Shown piece by piece: positions 54,854 to 64,000 of a stretch of 64,000 nt of DNA (its first letter is position 1; each line of letters starts with the position of its first letter). The notes beneath the pieces are model-generated. The model was given only the letters and a program-made list of their open reading frames with translations, ran no database searches and was not told where the DNA came from. The stretch covers positions 1,860,001-1,924,000 of the forward strand of contig NZ_CP013418.1 in the NCBI RefSeq assembly GCF_001524445.2. The letters are read 5' to 3'. A program made the position numbers and the translations under genes. The DNA is from Burkholderia savannae (GTDB lineage Bacteria; Pseudomonadota; Gammaproteobacteria; Burkholderiales; Burkholderiaceae).

Positions 54854-54883
54854 GCCGCGCGCGCCGCCTGCGCGCGGCTTTTT
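54854..54883 (+). terminator. Intrinsic terminator after the small charged-protein gene
   Basis: GCCGCGCGC (54854-54862) and GCGCGCGGC (54870-54878) form a perfect 9-bp stem with a 7-nt loop, followed at once by TTTTT (54879-54883). It ends transcription on the plus strand. Confidence 0.92.
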
Positions 54884-54890
54884 CGTCCCG

Positions 54891-56564
54891 TCAGCTCGGC
54901 AACAGCATCAACGTGTCGCCGACGCCTCTCTCGCCCGTTGCGTCGGACGGATGTCCGACCGTTTTGCCGCCGATCACCATGTTGCTCGAGCCGCCCCCGT
55001 CGAGATTGACGGCCGACGTCGCGCCGAGCCACGCCATCACCGCCGCCGTCTCCGGAATGCTCGTGCCGACGCTCAGCGCCGGCTGCCGGCCGTCGATCTC
55101 GACGAGCAGGATCGTGCCGTCGGCCGCGACGCCCGCCGCCGTGCGCCCGTTGCGCGCGACGTACCAGCCGTTGTACCAGCTGCCGTTCGCGGCGCCGCCT
55201 TCGCCCGCGTCGACGCCGCCCACCGTCGGCGCAAAACCCTCCTGCGCGGCGCTTTGCGCGAGATTCGGCACCGACAGCGTCGGCCCCGCCTCGACGAGCG
55301 ACGTGCCCGACGCGAGCGCGAGATCCGCGCCGTTCGCCGACAGCCGCTGCGATGCGGCGAGGCGCGTGCCCGGCGCCGCGTGCGCCTGCAGCCACGCGGC
55401 GCTCGCGCCGAGCCCCTGCAGCACGTAGCCGTTCGGCGGCGGCGCCGCGCCGAGCGTCGCGTGACCCGCGACGACGACGCCGTTCGCATCGACCACGAGT
55501 TCATATCGCGCGCCCTGATAGCCGGCGTCGACGAGCGTGTTCGATGCGCCGCCGCGCAGGTACAGCGCGTCGTACATCACGAGATCGTCGTAATTCGTGC
55601 AGACCGTGTCCTGCGCGGGCTCGCTCGTCGGCACTTTCGCCTGCACGCCGCAGTTGGCGACCGTGCCGAGGATCGGCCGATTCAGCGTCTGCACCGCGAT
55701 CGCGCCGCCCTGCGCGTCGGTCAGCGTGATCGCCGTCGCGAGATTGCGCGCGATCGTCGCGCGCTGGCGGCCGTTCGCGTCGCGCGTGAGCAGCAGGCCG
55801 GGACGCTTGCCGATCGCCGCGGCGACGAGACGCCCGTCGACCACCGTCGCGCCGACGGGCGAGCGCGGCGGCAGCGGCGCGCCGAACGGATTGACGTTCG
55901 TGAAGAAGCCGCCGTTGACGCCGGCGAGCGCGTCGACGCGCGCCCGCGCGGCCGACACCGTCTCGCCGCCCGCGCCGAGATCGTTGCCGCCCGGCAGCGC
56001 AATCGACAGCTTCGCGCCGGCCTGCGACGGATCGATCGCGAGCACGTTGACGATCCACGGCCCCGTCGTCGGATTGCCGGCGAGCGACGTATGCCGCGTG
56101 CCGGGCTTGTAGCGGTTCTGCGTCGCCTGCGCGATCTGCGTGGCCGCGGCCGTTGCATCGGCCTGCGCCGCGTAGCGGCCGACCGACAGCCAGTAGCCGA
56201 GCACCTTGCCCTGCAGGTCGGTGCCCGCCGACGCGTCGACGCGCGTCGCGAAGCCGGCGGCGGCCAGGTTCGCCGCATCGGCCTGGGTTGCGGCCTGCGT
56301 CGCGTAGAAACCGATGTTGACGGTCCAGAAATCGGCCGCGCTCGGCGCGCCGCGCTTGATCTGGTAATAGGCGACGCCCGTCGCGACCGTTTGCGACGAC
56401 ACGTTCTGCGCAAGCCCTTGCGGACCGAGCGGCATTTCACTCGCGGGCATCGCCCAGCGCTGCGCGGCGGGCGTCAGATCGTCGCCGCCGCAGCTCGCGA
56501 GCGCCAGCGCGAGGGCGGGAAGCAGGCGCGCGGCAAGGATGCCAATTGAATTCGTAGTCCGCAA
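54891..56564 (-). CDS. Phosphodiester glycosidase (NAGPA/DUF2233-like) lipoprotein with SPOR-like domain
   Basis: A 557-residue exported protein. The signal sequence ends in a lipobox (ALALASC), so it is probably a lipoprotein. Residues about 60-150 (VAYYQIKRGAPSAADFWTVN, then NLAAAGFATRVDAS and WLSVGRY) look like a SPOR peptidoglycan-binding module. The C-terminal about 390 residues match the phosphodiester glycosidase family: AGVNGGFFTNVNPFG, RPGLLLTRDANGR, LVEIDGRQ and the signature AVNLDGGGSSNMVIGG. Such enzymes remove sugars from phosphodiester-linked glycans. The SPOR match suggests action at the cell wall or septum. It stands alone; the promoter should lie just upstream of 56564. Confidence 0.82.
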   Translation of the reverse strand: MRTTNSIGILAARLLPALALALASCGGDDLTPAAQRWAMPASEMPLGPQGLAQNVSSQTVATGVAYYQIKRGAPSAADFWTVNIGFYATQAATQADAANLAAAGFATRVDASAGTDLQGKVLGYWLSVGRYAAQADATAAATQIAQATQNRYKPGTRHTSLAGNPTTGPWIVNVLAIDPSQAGAKLSIALPGGNDLGAGGETVSAARARVDALAGVNGGFFTNVNPFGAPLPPRSPVGATVVDGRLVAAAIGKRPGLLLTRDANGRQRATIARNLATAITLTDAQGGAIAVQTLNRPILGTVANCGVQAKVPTSEPAQDTVCTNYDDLVMYDALYLRGGASNTLVDAGYQGARYELVVDANGVVVAGHATLGAAPPPNGYVLQGLGASAAWLQAHAAPGTRLAASQRLSANGADLALASGTSLVEAGPTLSVPNLAQSAAQEGFAPTVGGVDAGEGGAANGSWYNGWYVARNGRTAAGVAADGTILLVEIDGRQPALSVGTSIPETAAVMAWLGATSAVNLDGGGSSNMVIGGKTVGHPSDATGERGVGDTLMLLPS

Positions 56565-57437
<873 letters not shown>

Positions 57438-58553
57438 TCACGCAATGACGCTTCTGCGCAAGCGCTGGAACAGGAGATCCGAGCTCGCGACGGTCAGCAT
57501 CAGCGTGAGCGCGCACGCATCGGCGGCGAGGCCGACGCCGAATTGCAGCATCCGCGCGTTGCCTTGCATGCCGTGCAGCAGCGAATCGAACGTCAGCGAG
57601 ATCGCCGCGCCGACGACGAAGCACAGCATCCCGCGCTGCCCGACCGCGACGACGGGCCACGCCGCCCGCGCGATCCGCGCGATCCAGCCGTGGCGGACGA
57701 GCTCGGCCATCAGCCACGCGAACGCGACGAAGTTCATCACGCGCGGCCACGCGAGATGGCGCTTGAGCTCACCCTCCGGCAGCGGCAGCCCGGCAAACAG
57801 CTTGTAGTACGCGCACGCGAGCACGACCGCCAGCGCGACCGCGGTGATCGCCGCGCCGCCCGGCCGCGCCGCAACGTCGCGATGCAGCGGCCAGCAGCGC
57901 ACGATCACGCCGACCACGAACATCAGTTGCCACGCGAACGGGTTGAAGCTCCAGCGGAACGAATCGGTGTCGAGAAGGTCGGCCGCGAGCCACGGCGCGC
58001 AGCTCCACATCAGCACGCTGCCGAACAGCAGCCACCACGGCTTCGCGCGCGCGAGCGGCACGACCGCGGGCGTCGCGAGCGCGAACAGCACGTACATCGG
58101 CAGCACCGAAGCGAGATACGGCTGGCGCTTGAAGGTCAGCAGCTCGACGAGCCCCGTGAGCGGCGATGCGAGCAGCACGCTGATGTCGTCGAGCGCCATG
58201 TTCGGCGCGTCGATGCCGTAGTGATCGAGCGCGGCCGATACCACGAGCATCAGCGTCGACGTCGCGAGAAACGCGCGGTAGATCTGCGCGGCGCGGCGCA
58301 CGAAACGGCGCCGCGCCGCGCCCGCGCCGTGGCGCGCACAGACCGCGAGATACGCGCTCGCGGTCGCGAAGCCGCCGAGGAACACGAACACCTCGGCCGC
58401 GTCGCACAACGCGAACGCGTGCAGCGTCACGCGCGACAGCACGCTCGCGCCGATGTGGTCGACGACGATCGTCAGCAGCACGAGGCCGCGAAAGAAATCG
58501 ACCTCGATCGAGCGTCCGGCGGCCGCTTGGGCAGACATGACGGGAACGCTCAT
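57438..58553 (-). CDS. OpgC-family membrane protein (periplasmic glucan modification)
   Basis: A 371-residue protein with about ten hydrophobic segments. The N-terminus RSIEVDFFRGLVLLTIVVDH followed by ALCDAAEVFVFLGGFATASA is the OpgC signature; further family features are SFNPFAWQLMFVVGV and HLAWPRVMNFVAFAWL. OpgC-type acyltransferases add succinyl groups to osmoregulated periplasmic glucans. The start at 58553 (MSVPVMSAQ) is preferred to 58691 because the earlier codons are Arg/Pro-rich; MSAQAAAGRS at 58538 is possible too. It stands alone; the AT-rich stretch at about 58745-58815 upstream may hold its promoter. Confidence 0.9.
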   Translation of the reverse strand: MSVPVMSAQAAAGRSIEVDFFRGLVLLTIVVDHIGASVLSRVTLHAFALCDAAEVFVFLGGFATASAYLAVCARHGAGAARRRFVRRAAQIYRAFLATSTLMLVVSAALDHYGIDAPNMALDDISVLLASPLTGLVELLTFKRQPYLASVLPMYVLFALATPAVVPLARAKPWWLLFGSVLMWSCAPWLAADLLDTDSFRWSFNPFAWQLMFVVGVIVRCWPLHRDVAARPGGAAITAVALAVVLACAYYKLFAGLPLPEGELKRHLAWPRVMNFVAFAWLMAELVRHGWIARIARAAWPVVAVGQRGMLCFVVGAAISLTFDSLLHGMQGNARMLQFGVGLAADACALTLMLTVASSDLLFQRLRRSVIA

Positions 58554-59442
58554 CGCACGGCCGGACCGATGCGCGCGGCGCGCGCCGGGCGATCTGCGGA
58601 AAGCGGGAAAGTCGGGCTTGCGAGCCGTTCTGCCGCGGCGCAATGCAAATGCCGGCTGAAAATCCGGCGATGCGCCGACGTGACGGAGCAACGCCCCTGC
58701 GACGTGAAAACATGACCGTTCATGGGCGGGCCCGTGGGCGAAAGAATTCGTCTAAAAATTTTAATCGCCGCTCAGGGTATGCCCTAAGTAACAAAATGCA
58801 ACGAAATCTTTAGCCGGATTACAAGACGGATCGCGCATCGCGAATGCCGCCGGGCATGCGGCGTGCTCGGCGCAACGGGATTGATTCGCGTGCGTGTCAT
58901 GCGGTCGGCGCGCGGTGGGCGTCGGCAAGCGCGTCGCCGCGCAGCAGCGAATCGCGCGGCGGACGCATCGTGTAATCGGCTGCAATGCGCCGGCTCGCAT
59001 CACGGCCGTCGATTGGCGAATCCGTCAGCCGGGATCTCCGTGACGCAGCGCGTCACCGGTCGCCGGTCGTGGTTCGACGTTGATCGGTCATCGAATTGCG
59101 GAATTGCCGATTTGCCGATTTGCCGATTTGCGGAATTGCGGAATTGCGGAATTGCTAATTCAGCCGTTCAGCCGTTCAGCCGTTCAGCCGTTCAGCCGTT
59201 CGGCGGTTCGGCGGTTCGGCGGTTCGGCGGTTCGGCGGTTCGGCGGTTCGGCGGTTCGGCGGTTCGGCGGTTCAGCGGTTCAGCGGTTCAGCGGGTCGAC
59301 GGGTCCGCAGGTCGATAGGTCAGCGCGCCGGCAGGTCGGCATGGGCAATCCGCTCCCATCGCCCAGCCAGCCAACGCCCGCCATTCGAGCCACGCGCCGC
59401 GCCATCGAACACGCAATCGCCATGCGCACCGAACGCGCGCGC
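58554..59442. other. Intergenic region with octanucleotide array
   Basis: The 889-bp gap contains an AT-rich stretch (about 58745-58815, with the small dyad AGGG-TATG-CCCT) likely to be the OpgC promoter, then GC-rich sequence without a gene, then the octamer array at 59093-59294. No RNA gene seen. Confidence 0.6.
59093..59294. repeat. Compound octanucleotide array in four blocks
   Basis: Eight units of the GAATTGCG/GATTTGCC type (59093-59156), two bases, then five TTCAGCCG (59159-59198), nine TTCGGCGG (59199-59270) and three TTCAGCGG (59271-59294). Period 8 throughout, with stepwise single-base changes of unit between blocks. Confidence 0.95.
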
Positions 59443-60336
59443 CTACCTCCGTGCGAGCAAGAATCCGTGCCACGCGGTCAGCGCGACCGCCGCCCAGATC
59501 GGCACGTACGTCGCGAGCTGCTCCCAGCTCAGCGCCTCGCCGAGCACGAACACGGCAACCGCGACGAGCAGCACCGGCTCGACGTAGCCGAGAATCCCGA
59601 AGAGCGCCATCGGCAGCATGCGGCTCGCTTTCAGATAGCTGGCGAGCGCGAACGTGCTGATCGCGCCGAGGCCCGGCAGCAGCATCGCCCACAGGAGCGG
59701 CCGATCCGCGACGCGCGTGCCGCCCATCGCGAGCGTCGCGGCCGCGACCGGCAGCAGCGCGAGCATTTCGACCGAGAACAGCGCGAGCGAATCCGCATTC
59801 ACGCGGCGTCGGAGCACGAAGTACGGCGGATAGCCGAGCGCGACGACGAGCGTCGGCCACGCGAACGCGCGCGTCGCCCAGATCTCGTGCGCGACGCCCG
59901 TGGCCGCGCACGCGAGCGCGAGCCATTGCAGCCCGCTCAGACGTTCGTGGTAGTAAAAGCGCCCGACGAGCACCATCGTCAGCGGCAGCAGGAAATAGCC
60001 GAGCGACACCTCGAGCATCCGGCCATGCAGCGGCGCCCACAGGAACAGCCATAGCTGCAGGCCGAGCAGCGCGGCGCTCGCCGCGAGCGACAGCGCGAGC
60101 CGCCGGTTCGCGAACGCGCGCGCGAGCAGCTCGCGCAACGCGGGCCAGCGGCCGCGCAGCGCGACGACCGCGATCGCGCCGGGCGCGGTCCAGACGATCC
60201 GCCACGCGAAGATGTCGAGCCCCGTGAGCGGCGCGAGCAGCTTCGCATACGCGGACAGCAGCGCGAACAGCGCCGACGCCGCCACCGACAGCGCGATCCC
60301 GCGCCCCGCCTGCGGATAATCGGCCGCGGCGCTCAA
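59443..60336 (-). CDS. rarD: RarD-like EamA-family transporter
   Basis: A 297-residue inner-membrane protein with about ten hydrophobic segments, the two-EamA-repeat layout and RarD features: GIALSVAASALFALLSAYAK, LDIFAWRIVWTAPGA, WLFLWAPLHGRMLEVSLGYF and LPGLGAISTFALASYLKASR. RarD proteins are annotated in chloramphenicol sensitivity; the substrate is unknown. The best start is a TTG codon at 60334-60336 whose last two bases are part of the TGA stop of the acylphosphatase gene (TTGA overlap), so both are likely cotranslated. The alternative is a longer frame starting at 60429, which would overlap the acylphosphatase more. Confidence 0.85.
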   Translation of the reverse strand: MSAAADYPQAGRGIALSVAASALFALLSAYAKLLAPLTGLDIFAWRIVWTAPGAIAVVALRGRWPALRELLARAFANRRLALSLAASAALLGLQLWLFLWAPLHGRMLEVSLGYFLLPLTMVLVGRFYYHERLSGLQWLALACAATGVAHEIWATRAFAWPTLVVALGYPPYFVLRRRVNADSLALFSVEMLALLPVAAATLAMGGTRVADRPLLWAMLLPGLGAISTFALASYLKASRMLPMALFGILGYVEPVLLVAVAVFVLGEALSWEQLATYVPIWAAVALTAWHGFLLARR

Positions 60337-60641
60337 TGCTGCTGGAAGCGCTCGAAGCGCTTGTCCGTCCGGCGCTCCTCGAACGTCACCTCGGTCACGC
60401 GCGCGGCGGGCGGCCCGTGCCGCAGCCACGCGAGCATCCGGTCGATCTGCGGCGCCGGGCCCTGCAGCATCGCCTCGACCGAGCCGTCGTCGAGATTCGC
60501 GACCCAGCCGCGCAGCTTGAGCGCATGCGCCTCGCGCACGGTCGCGTGCCGAAAGCCCACGCCCTGCACCACGCCGCGCACCCGCACGTAATAGGTTTCG
60601 ATCCGCTCGTCCAGACGCTCGTCCAGATCGTCGCCGCTCAT
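60333..60641 (-). CDS. acyP: Acylphosphatase
   Basis: A 102-residue enzyme that hydrolyses acyl phosphates such as acetyl phosphate and carbamoyl phosphate. The family signature GVVQGVGFRH (with the catalytic Arg) is followed by LKLRGWVANLDDGSVEAMLQ with the catalytic Asn. A short acidic N-terminal extension (MSGDDLDERLDERIE) precedes the fold. The start at 60641 fits the usual length of about 90-100; upstream codons to 60812 are not protein-like. Its stop overlaps the RarD start. Confidence 0.93.
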   Translation of the reverse strand: MSGDDLDERLDERIETYYVRVRGVVQGVGFRHATVREAHALKLRGWVANLDDGSVEAMLQGPAPQIDRMLAWLRHGPPAARVTEVTFEERRTDKRFERFQQH

Positions 60642-60801
60642 CGCATCCCCCGTGTCATCCAGTCGATCCAAGCCCGGCATTGTAGTCGCGCGCCGCGAAC
60701 GATGCTCGACGAAACCGCGCGCCGCCCGCGCGAGGCGACCACGTACAATCTCGCACGACGCACAACACGCCGCGCTGCACGAGCGCGCGGCCATGAGGAC
60801 T

Positions 60802-61809
60802 ATGACTGACACACAACGCGATCTCGTTCTGGTGACCGGCGCCTCCGGTTTTGTCGGCTCCGCCGTCGCGCGCGCCGCGCGGCAGCAAGGCTATCGGGTG
60901 CGCGTGCTCGTGCGGCCGACGAGCCCGCGCACGAACGTCGCGGATCTCGACGCCGAGATCGCGACGGGCGACATGCGCGACGAAGCGTCGATGCGCGCCG
61001 CCCTGCGCGGCGTGCGCTACCTGCTGCACGTCGCGGCCGACTACCGGCTGTGGGCGCCCGATCCGCTCGAGATCGAGCGTGCGAATCTCGAAGGCGCGGT
61101 CGCGACGATGCGCGCGGCGCTCGCCGAGGGCGTCGAGCGGATCGTCTACACGAGCAGCGTCGCGACGCTGAAGGTGACGCCGTCGGGCGCATCGGCCGAC
61201 GAGTCGTCGCCGCTCACGGCCGAGCAGGCGATCGGCGTCTACAAGCGCAGCAAGGTGCTCGCGGAGCGCGCGGTCGAGCGGATGATCGCCGAGGACAAGC
61301 TGCCCGCCGTGATCGTCAATCCGTCGACGCCGATCGGCCCGCGCGACGTGAAACCGACGCCGACCGGCCGGATCATCGTCGAAGCCGCGCTCGGCAAGAT
61401 TCCCGCGTTCGTCGACACGGGCCTGAACCTGGTGCACGTCGACGACGTCGCGCACGGCCACCTGCTCGCGCTCGAGCGCGGGCGGACCGGCGAGCGCTAC
61501 ATCCTCGGCGGCGAGAACCTGCCGTTGCAGACGATGCTCGCCGACATCGCGCAACTGACGGGCCGCAAGGCGCCGACGCTCGCGCTGCCGCGCTGGCCGC
61601 TGTATCCGATCGCGCTCGGCGCGGAAGCGGTCGCGAAGATCACGAAGCGCGAGCCGTTCGTGACGGTCGACGGGCTCAGGATGTCGAAGAACAAGATGTA
61701 TTTCACGTCGGCGAAGGCGGAGCGCGAGCTCGGCTATCGCGCTCGGCCATACCGCGAGGGCATTCGCGACGCGCTCGACTGGTTCCGGCAGGCGGGTTAT
61801 TTGCGCTGA
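60802..61809 (+). CDS. hpnA: NAD-dependent epimerase/dehydratase, HpnA-like (hopanoid-associated sugar epimerase)
   Basis: A 335-residue extended short-chain dehydrogenase. Residues 10-20 form the Rossmann motif TGASGFVGSAV; YTSSVATLKV and the catalytic YKRSK (Y-x-x-x-K) are intact; VNPSTPIGPRDVKPTPTGRI and the C-terminal ERELGYRARPYREGIRDALD match HpnA, which acts in hopanoid side-chain synthesis. Typical length is 330-340. ATGs at 60793 and 60802 differ by three residues; MTDTQRDLVLVTG is preferred. It is divergent from acyP and not in a hpn cluster here. An octamer array starts 6 bp after its stop. Confidence 0.88.
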   Translation: MTDTQRDLVLVTGASGFVGSAVARAARQQGYRVRVLVRPTSPRTNVADLDAEIATGDMRDEASMRAALRGVRYLLHVAADYRLWAPDPLEIERANLEGAVATMRAALAEGVERIVYTSSVATLKVTPSGASADESSPLTAEQAIGVYKRSKVLAERAVERMIAEDKLPAVIVNPSTPIGPRDVKPTPTGRIIVEAALGKIPAFVDTGLNLVHVDDVAHGHLLALERGRTGERYILGGENLPLQTMLADIAQLTGRKAPTLALPRWPLYPIALGAEAVAKITKREPFVTVDGLRMSKNKMYFTSAKAERELGYRARPYREGIRDALDWFRQAGYLR

Positions 61810-61814
61810 GCGGC

Positions 61815-61901
61815 GTTTCGGGGTTTCGGGGTTTCGGGGTTTCGGGGTTTCGGGGTTTCGGGGTTTCGGGGTTTCGGGGTTTCGGGGTTTCGGGGTTTCG
61901 G
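61815..61901. repeat. Octanucleotide array, GTTTCGGG
   Basis: Ten perfect copies of GTTTCGGG (61815-61894) and a partial unit, starting 6 bp after the HpnA-like stop. Unlike the other arrays it is homogeneous. Confidence 0.97.
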
Positions 61902-62680
61902 CAGCAATTCTGCGCGTGCCGTTCACGGTCCGCGCAACGTTCCGATTTTTCGCCGACTCATCGTGGACCGCGACGGGTTATCGACGCATTCGCCCCTCTT
62001 CCCGGAAAACGGGACGCCCGCATCCGCGTGCCGGATCGAAAATCGGCGATCGCGACGCATCGCGCGGCGCTCGGCTCGCCACGAGCGGCCCGCGGCTGCG
62101 ATGCGCATTCGCGCCGTCGCTCTTCTTGTCGCCATCAGGCAAGATCCCCATCGATCTTGAAGCGATCGATGCGAACGCGTCGAGCATGTGATCGCCCGAC
62201 GCTTTCGATCGAGAAAGACCCTCGAGCAGGCTGCCGCAGCAGCAAAGCGTGCGGCAACCACGGGGCAAAGGACATCTCGCCGCCCAACCAGCGTTCGCGC
62301 CGCGATCTCGCCGCGGATCTCACCGTATCGCGGCCGATACGACGACGAACCTGCCTAACGGGCCGCCGGCGGGGCCGCCGGCGCGCGTCGACCGCCCTTT
62401 CCGATCGCCGCTGACACGAAACGCCCCCATGCGGCCTCGAAGATCGAAGACGATCCGGGAGGCGCCGGCCCACACTTCGGGCACACGTCGACCTCGGCAG
62501 CACCATCCGTCGACTTCTCGCCCATTACGTCAGCCAATGTCGCCGAACCGCTCCAAGTGCGCGGTCCGACACGCGCTCGCTGCCGCGTCTGCCACGTTGC
62601 CAGCATTTTGTTACATGCAACGTTCGAACCTGGACAGGGCCTGCGGGTAAAATCGCGGGTCTTACGTAGAGAATGCACGC
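61902..62680. other. Gene-poor region before the coiled-coil gene
   Basis: About 780 bp with no convincing gene, RNA gene or terminator. Several short frames exist on both strands but have no ribosome site or family resemblance. The last 60 bp (GCATTTTGTTACATGC near 62604-62619 and TAAAAT at 62648-62653) are AT-richer and should carry the promoter of the gene at 62681. Confidence 0.5.
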
Positions 62681-64000
62681 ATGAACTTGAACGATCAGAT
62701 CGATACGCTCGACAGCCGCGTCGATCAGCTCATCCATACGGTGTGCGACGTAGCGAGCGCCGCGCAGGAAGCCTCCGCGACCGCCGCCGAAGCCGCCGCG
62801 GCGAAGCACGCGGAAGCCGCCCGAATGTCCGTCGAGCAGTCGACGCTCGAATCCCTCGCCGCCCAAGCGGCCGCCGACAAGAAGGCGGCCGAAGCGTTCG
62901 CGACGCAAGCGGCCGCCGTCCAGGCCGCGGCCGAAGCCGCCGCCGCGCAGGCGGTCACCGACAAGACCGCGGCCGAAATGCTCGCGATGCAGGCGGCCGC
63001 GGATCGGGCCGCCGCCGAACAGGCCGCGGCACAAGCAGCGGCGGACAAATCGGCCGCCGAAGCGCTTGCCGCCCATACCGCAACGGAACGCGCGGCGACG
63101 GAACAGGCGTCGTCCGACAAGGCTGCCGCCGAAGCACTCGCCGCTCAGGCAGCGGCGGATCGCGCCGCCGCCGCGCACGCGACGGCGCAGGCCGAGGCTA
63201 ACAAGACCGCCGCCGAAGCGCTCGTCGCGCAGGCGACGTCGGAGCGCACGGCGGCCGAGCATGCCGCCGCGCTAGCGGCCGCGGACCGAGCCGCCGCCGA
63301 ACACGCTGCGACGCAGGCGGCCGCCGACAAGGCCGCGGCCGAATCGCTCGCGGCTCGAGCGGCGAGCGAGTGCGCAGCGGCGGATGCGGGCATCGCCGAG
63401 CGCGCAGCGGCCGATCGGGCCGCCGCCGAGCAAGCTGTCGCTCAGGCCGCCGACGACAAGGCAAAGGCGGACACGCTCGCCGCGCAAGCCGCGGCGGACC
63501 GTGCCGCCGCCGAGCAAGCCGCCGCTCAGGCGGCGGCCGACAAGGCCGCAGCCGAAGAGATCGCCGCCCAGGCGGCGGCCGATCGAGCCGCAGCGGAATT
63601 GCTCGCCGCGCAGGCCAGCGCCGAGCGCACTGCGGCCGAAACGCGCGCAACCGAACGAGAGACGGCGGAACGCAGCGCCGCCGACGCAGCGGCCGCACAA
63701 GCCGCCAACGACAAGGCGGAAGCCGAAACCCTCACCGCCCGAGCCGCGGCGGACCGCGCCGCGGCCGAGCAGGCCGCGGCCCAGGCGGCGGCCGACAAGG
63801 ACGCGGCCGAGTCGCTGTTCGCGCAGGCCACGACCGAACGTTCGGCCGCCGAGGCCGCCGCCGCACGCGCGGCGAGCTACAAGGCGGCGGCGGAATCGCT
63901 CGCGTCGCAGGCCGAGCAGAACCGGGCGGCCGCCGAAGCCGCGGCGCCGGTCGCGGCAGTGCAAGCGGCGAACGGCGAGCTATCGCTGCACGTTGCGCGG
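62681..64000 (+). CDS. Ala-rich repetitive coiled-coil protein (partial, runs off the window)
   Basis: At least 440 codons without a stop to the end of the window. The N-terminus MNLNDQIDTLDSRVDQLIHT has no signal peptide. From about residue 30 the sequence is a repetitive Ala-rich helix with a 14-residue period (two heptads), unit approximately QAAADKAAAEALAA, with Asp/Lys or Asp/Arg pairs alternating with Glu. This predicts a long, soluble, charged coiled coil or rod. Similar Ala-rich repeat proteins include TolA-like linkers and phasin- or apolipoprotein-like helices; I cannot name the family, and the C-terminus, which may define it, is outside the window. The start at 62681 is preceded by GAGAATGCACGC, a weak ribosome site. 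Confidence 0.75.
   Translation, partial: MNLNDQIDTLDSRVDQLIHTVCDVASAAQEASATAAEAAAAKHAEAARMSVEQSTLESLAAQAAADKKAAEAFATQAAAVQAAAEAAAAQAVTDKTAAEMLAMQAAADRAAAEQAAAQAAADKSAAEALAAHTATERAATEQASSDKAAAEALAAQAAADRAAAAHATAQAEANKTAAEALVAQATSERTAAEHAAALAAADRAAAEHAATQAAADKAAAESLAARAASECAAADAGIAERAAADRAAAEQAVAQAADDKAKADTLAAQAAADRAAAEQAAAQAAADKAAAEEIAAQAAADRAAAELLAAQASAERTAAETRATERETAERSAADAAAAQAANDKAEAETLTARAAADRAAAEQAAAQAAADKDAAESLFAQATTERSAAEAAAARAASYKAAAESLASQAEQNRAAAEAAAPVAAVQAANGELSLHVAR

Overview
The window looks like chromosomal DNA of a Burkholderia, most likely of the B. pseudomallei complex. This is inference from four things: very high GC with GC-rich third codon positions, protein families typical of the genus (OpgC, H-NS-like protein, PatZ-type acetyltransferase, OprD porin), single-copy operons with ATGA overlaps, and six GC-rich intergenic tandem-repeat arrays. 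The species cannot be fixed from the window alone.

Region 1 (1-25081) is a complete-looking yersiniabactin-type siderophore locus. A divergent FyuA-like TonB-dependent receptor (5' part only) and an AraC-type YbtA-like activator share a promoter region with a good Fur box. A second Fur box starts a long operon: small unknown protein, HMWP2/Irp2-like NRPS (ArCP-Cy-A[E]-PCP-Cy-PCP), MFS transporter, HMWP1/Irp1-like PKS-NRPS (KS-AT-MT-KR-ACP-Cy-MT-PCP-TE), YbtU-like thiazolinyl imide reductase, YbtT-like editing thioesterase, and one 982-residue protein that fuses a salicyl-AMP ligase (YbtE/Irp5) to a salicylate synthase (YbtS/Irp9). Five successive junctions overlap or nearly touch. The expected logic is chorismate to salicylate to salicyl-AMP on one chain, loading on the aryl carrier domain, cyclised Cys additions, a malonyl extension with methylation, a last Cys cyclisation and thioesterase release. 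The ketoreductase lacks the usual Tyr and Asn, so the product may differ from yersiniabactin.

Region 2 (25082-33109) holds a pentanucleotide array, a VOC protein, O-acetylhomoserine sulfhydrylase with its own palindrome, an AraC-family remnant, a fumarylacetoacetate-hydrolase-family enzyme, an IclR regulator, an amidase and a conserved unknown protein. Region 3 (33110-39100) has a 9-bp VNTR, a PatZ-like protein acetyltransferase with an apparently shortened ATP-grasp part, an AT-richer gene-poor stretch ending in an H-NS-like gene with a strong terminator, a small lipoprotein and an exported protein. Five copies of a 17-bp motif are scattered here.

Region 4 (39189-44166) pairs a sigma-54 activator with a divergently transcribed GntP-type permease that has a textbook -24/-12 promoter, followed by a small unknown protein and a DedA-rhodanese fusion. 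Region 5 (44414-54528) is a peptide-uptake block: OprD porin, five-gene Opp/Dpp ABC transporter, XRE-cupin regulator, and a POT family peptide symporter on the other strand. Region 6 (54641-64000) holds a tiny gene with a perfect terminator, a phosphodiester-glycosidase lipoprotein, OpgC, RarD, acylphosphatase, a HpnA-like epimerase, three octamer/heptamer arrays and the start of an alanine-rich coiled-coil protein that runs off the window.
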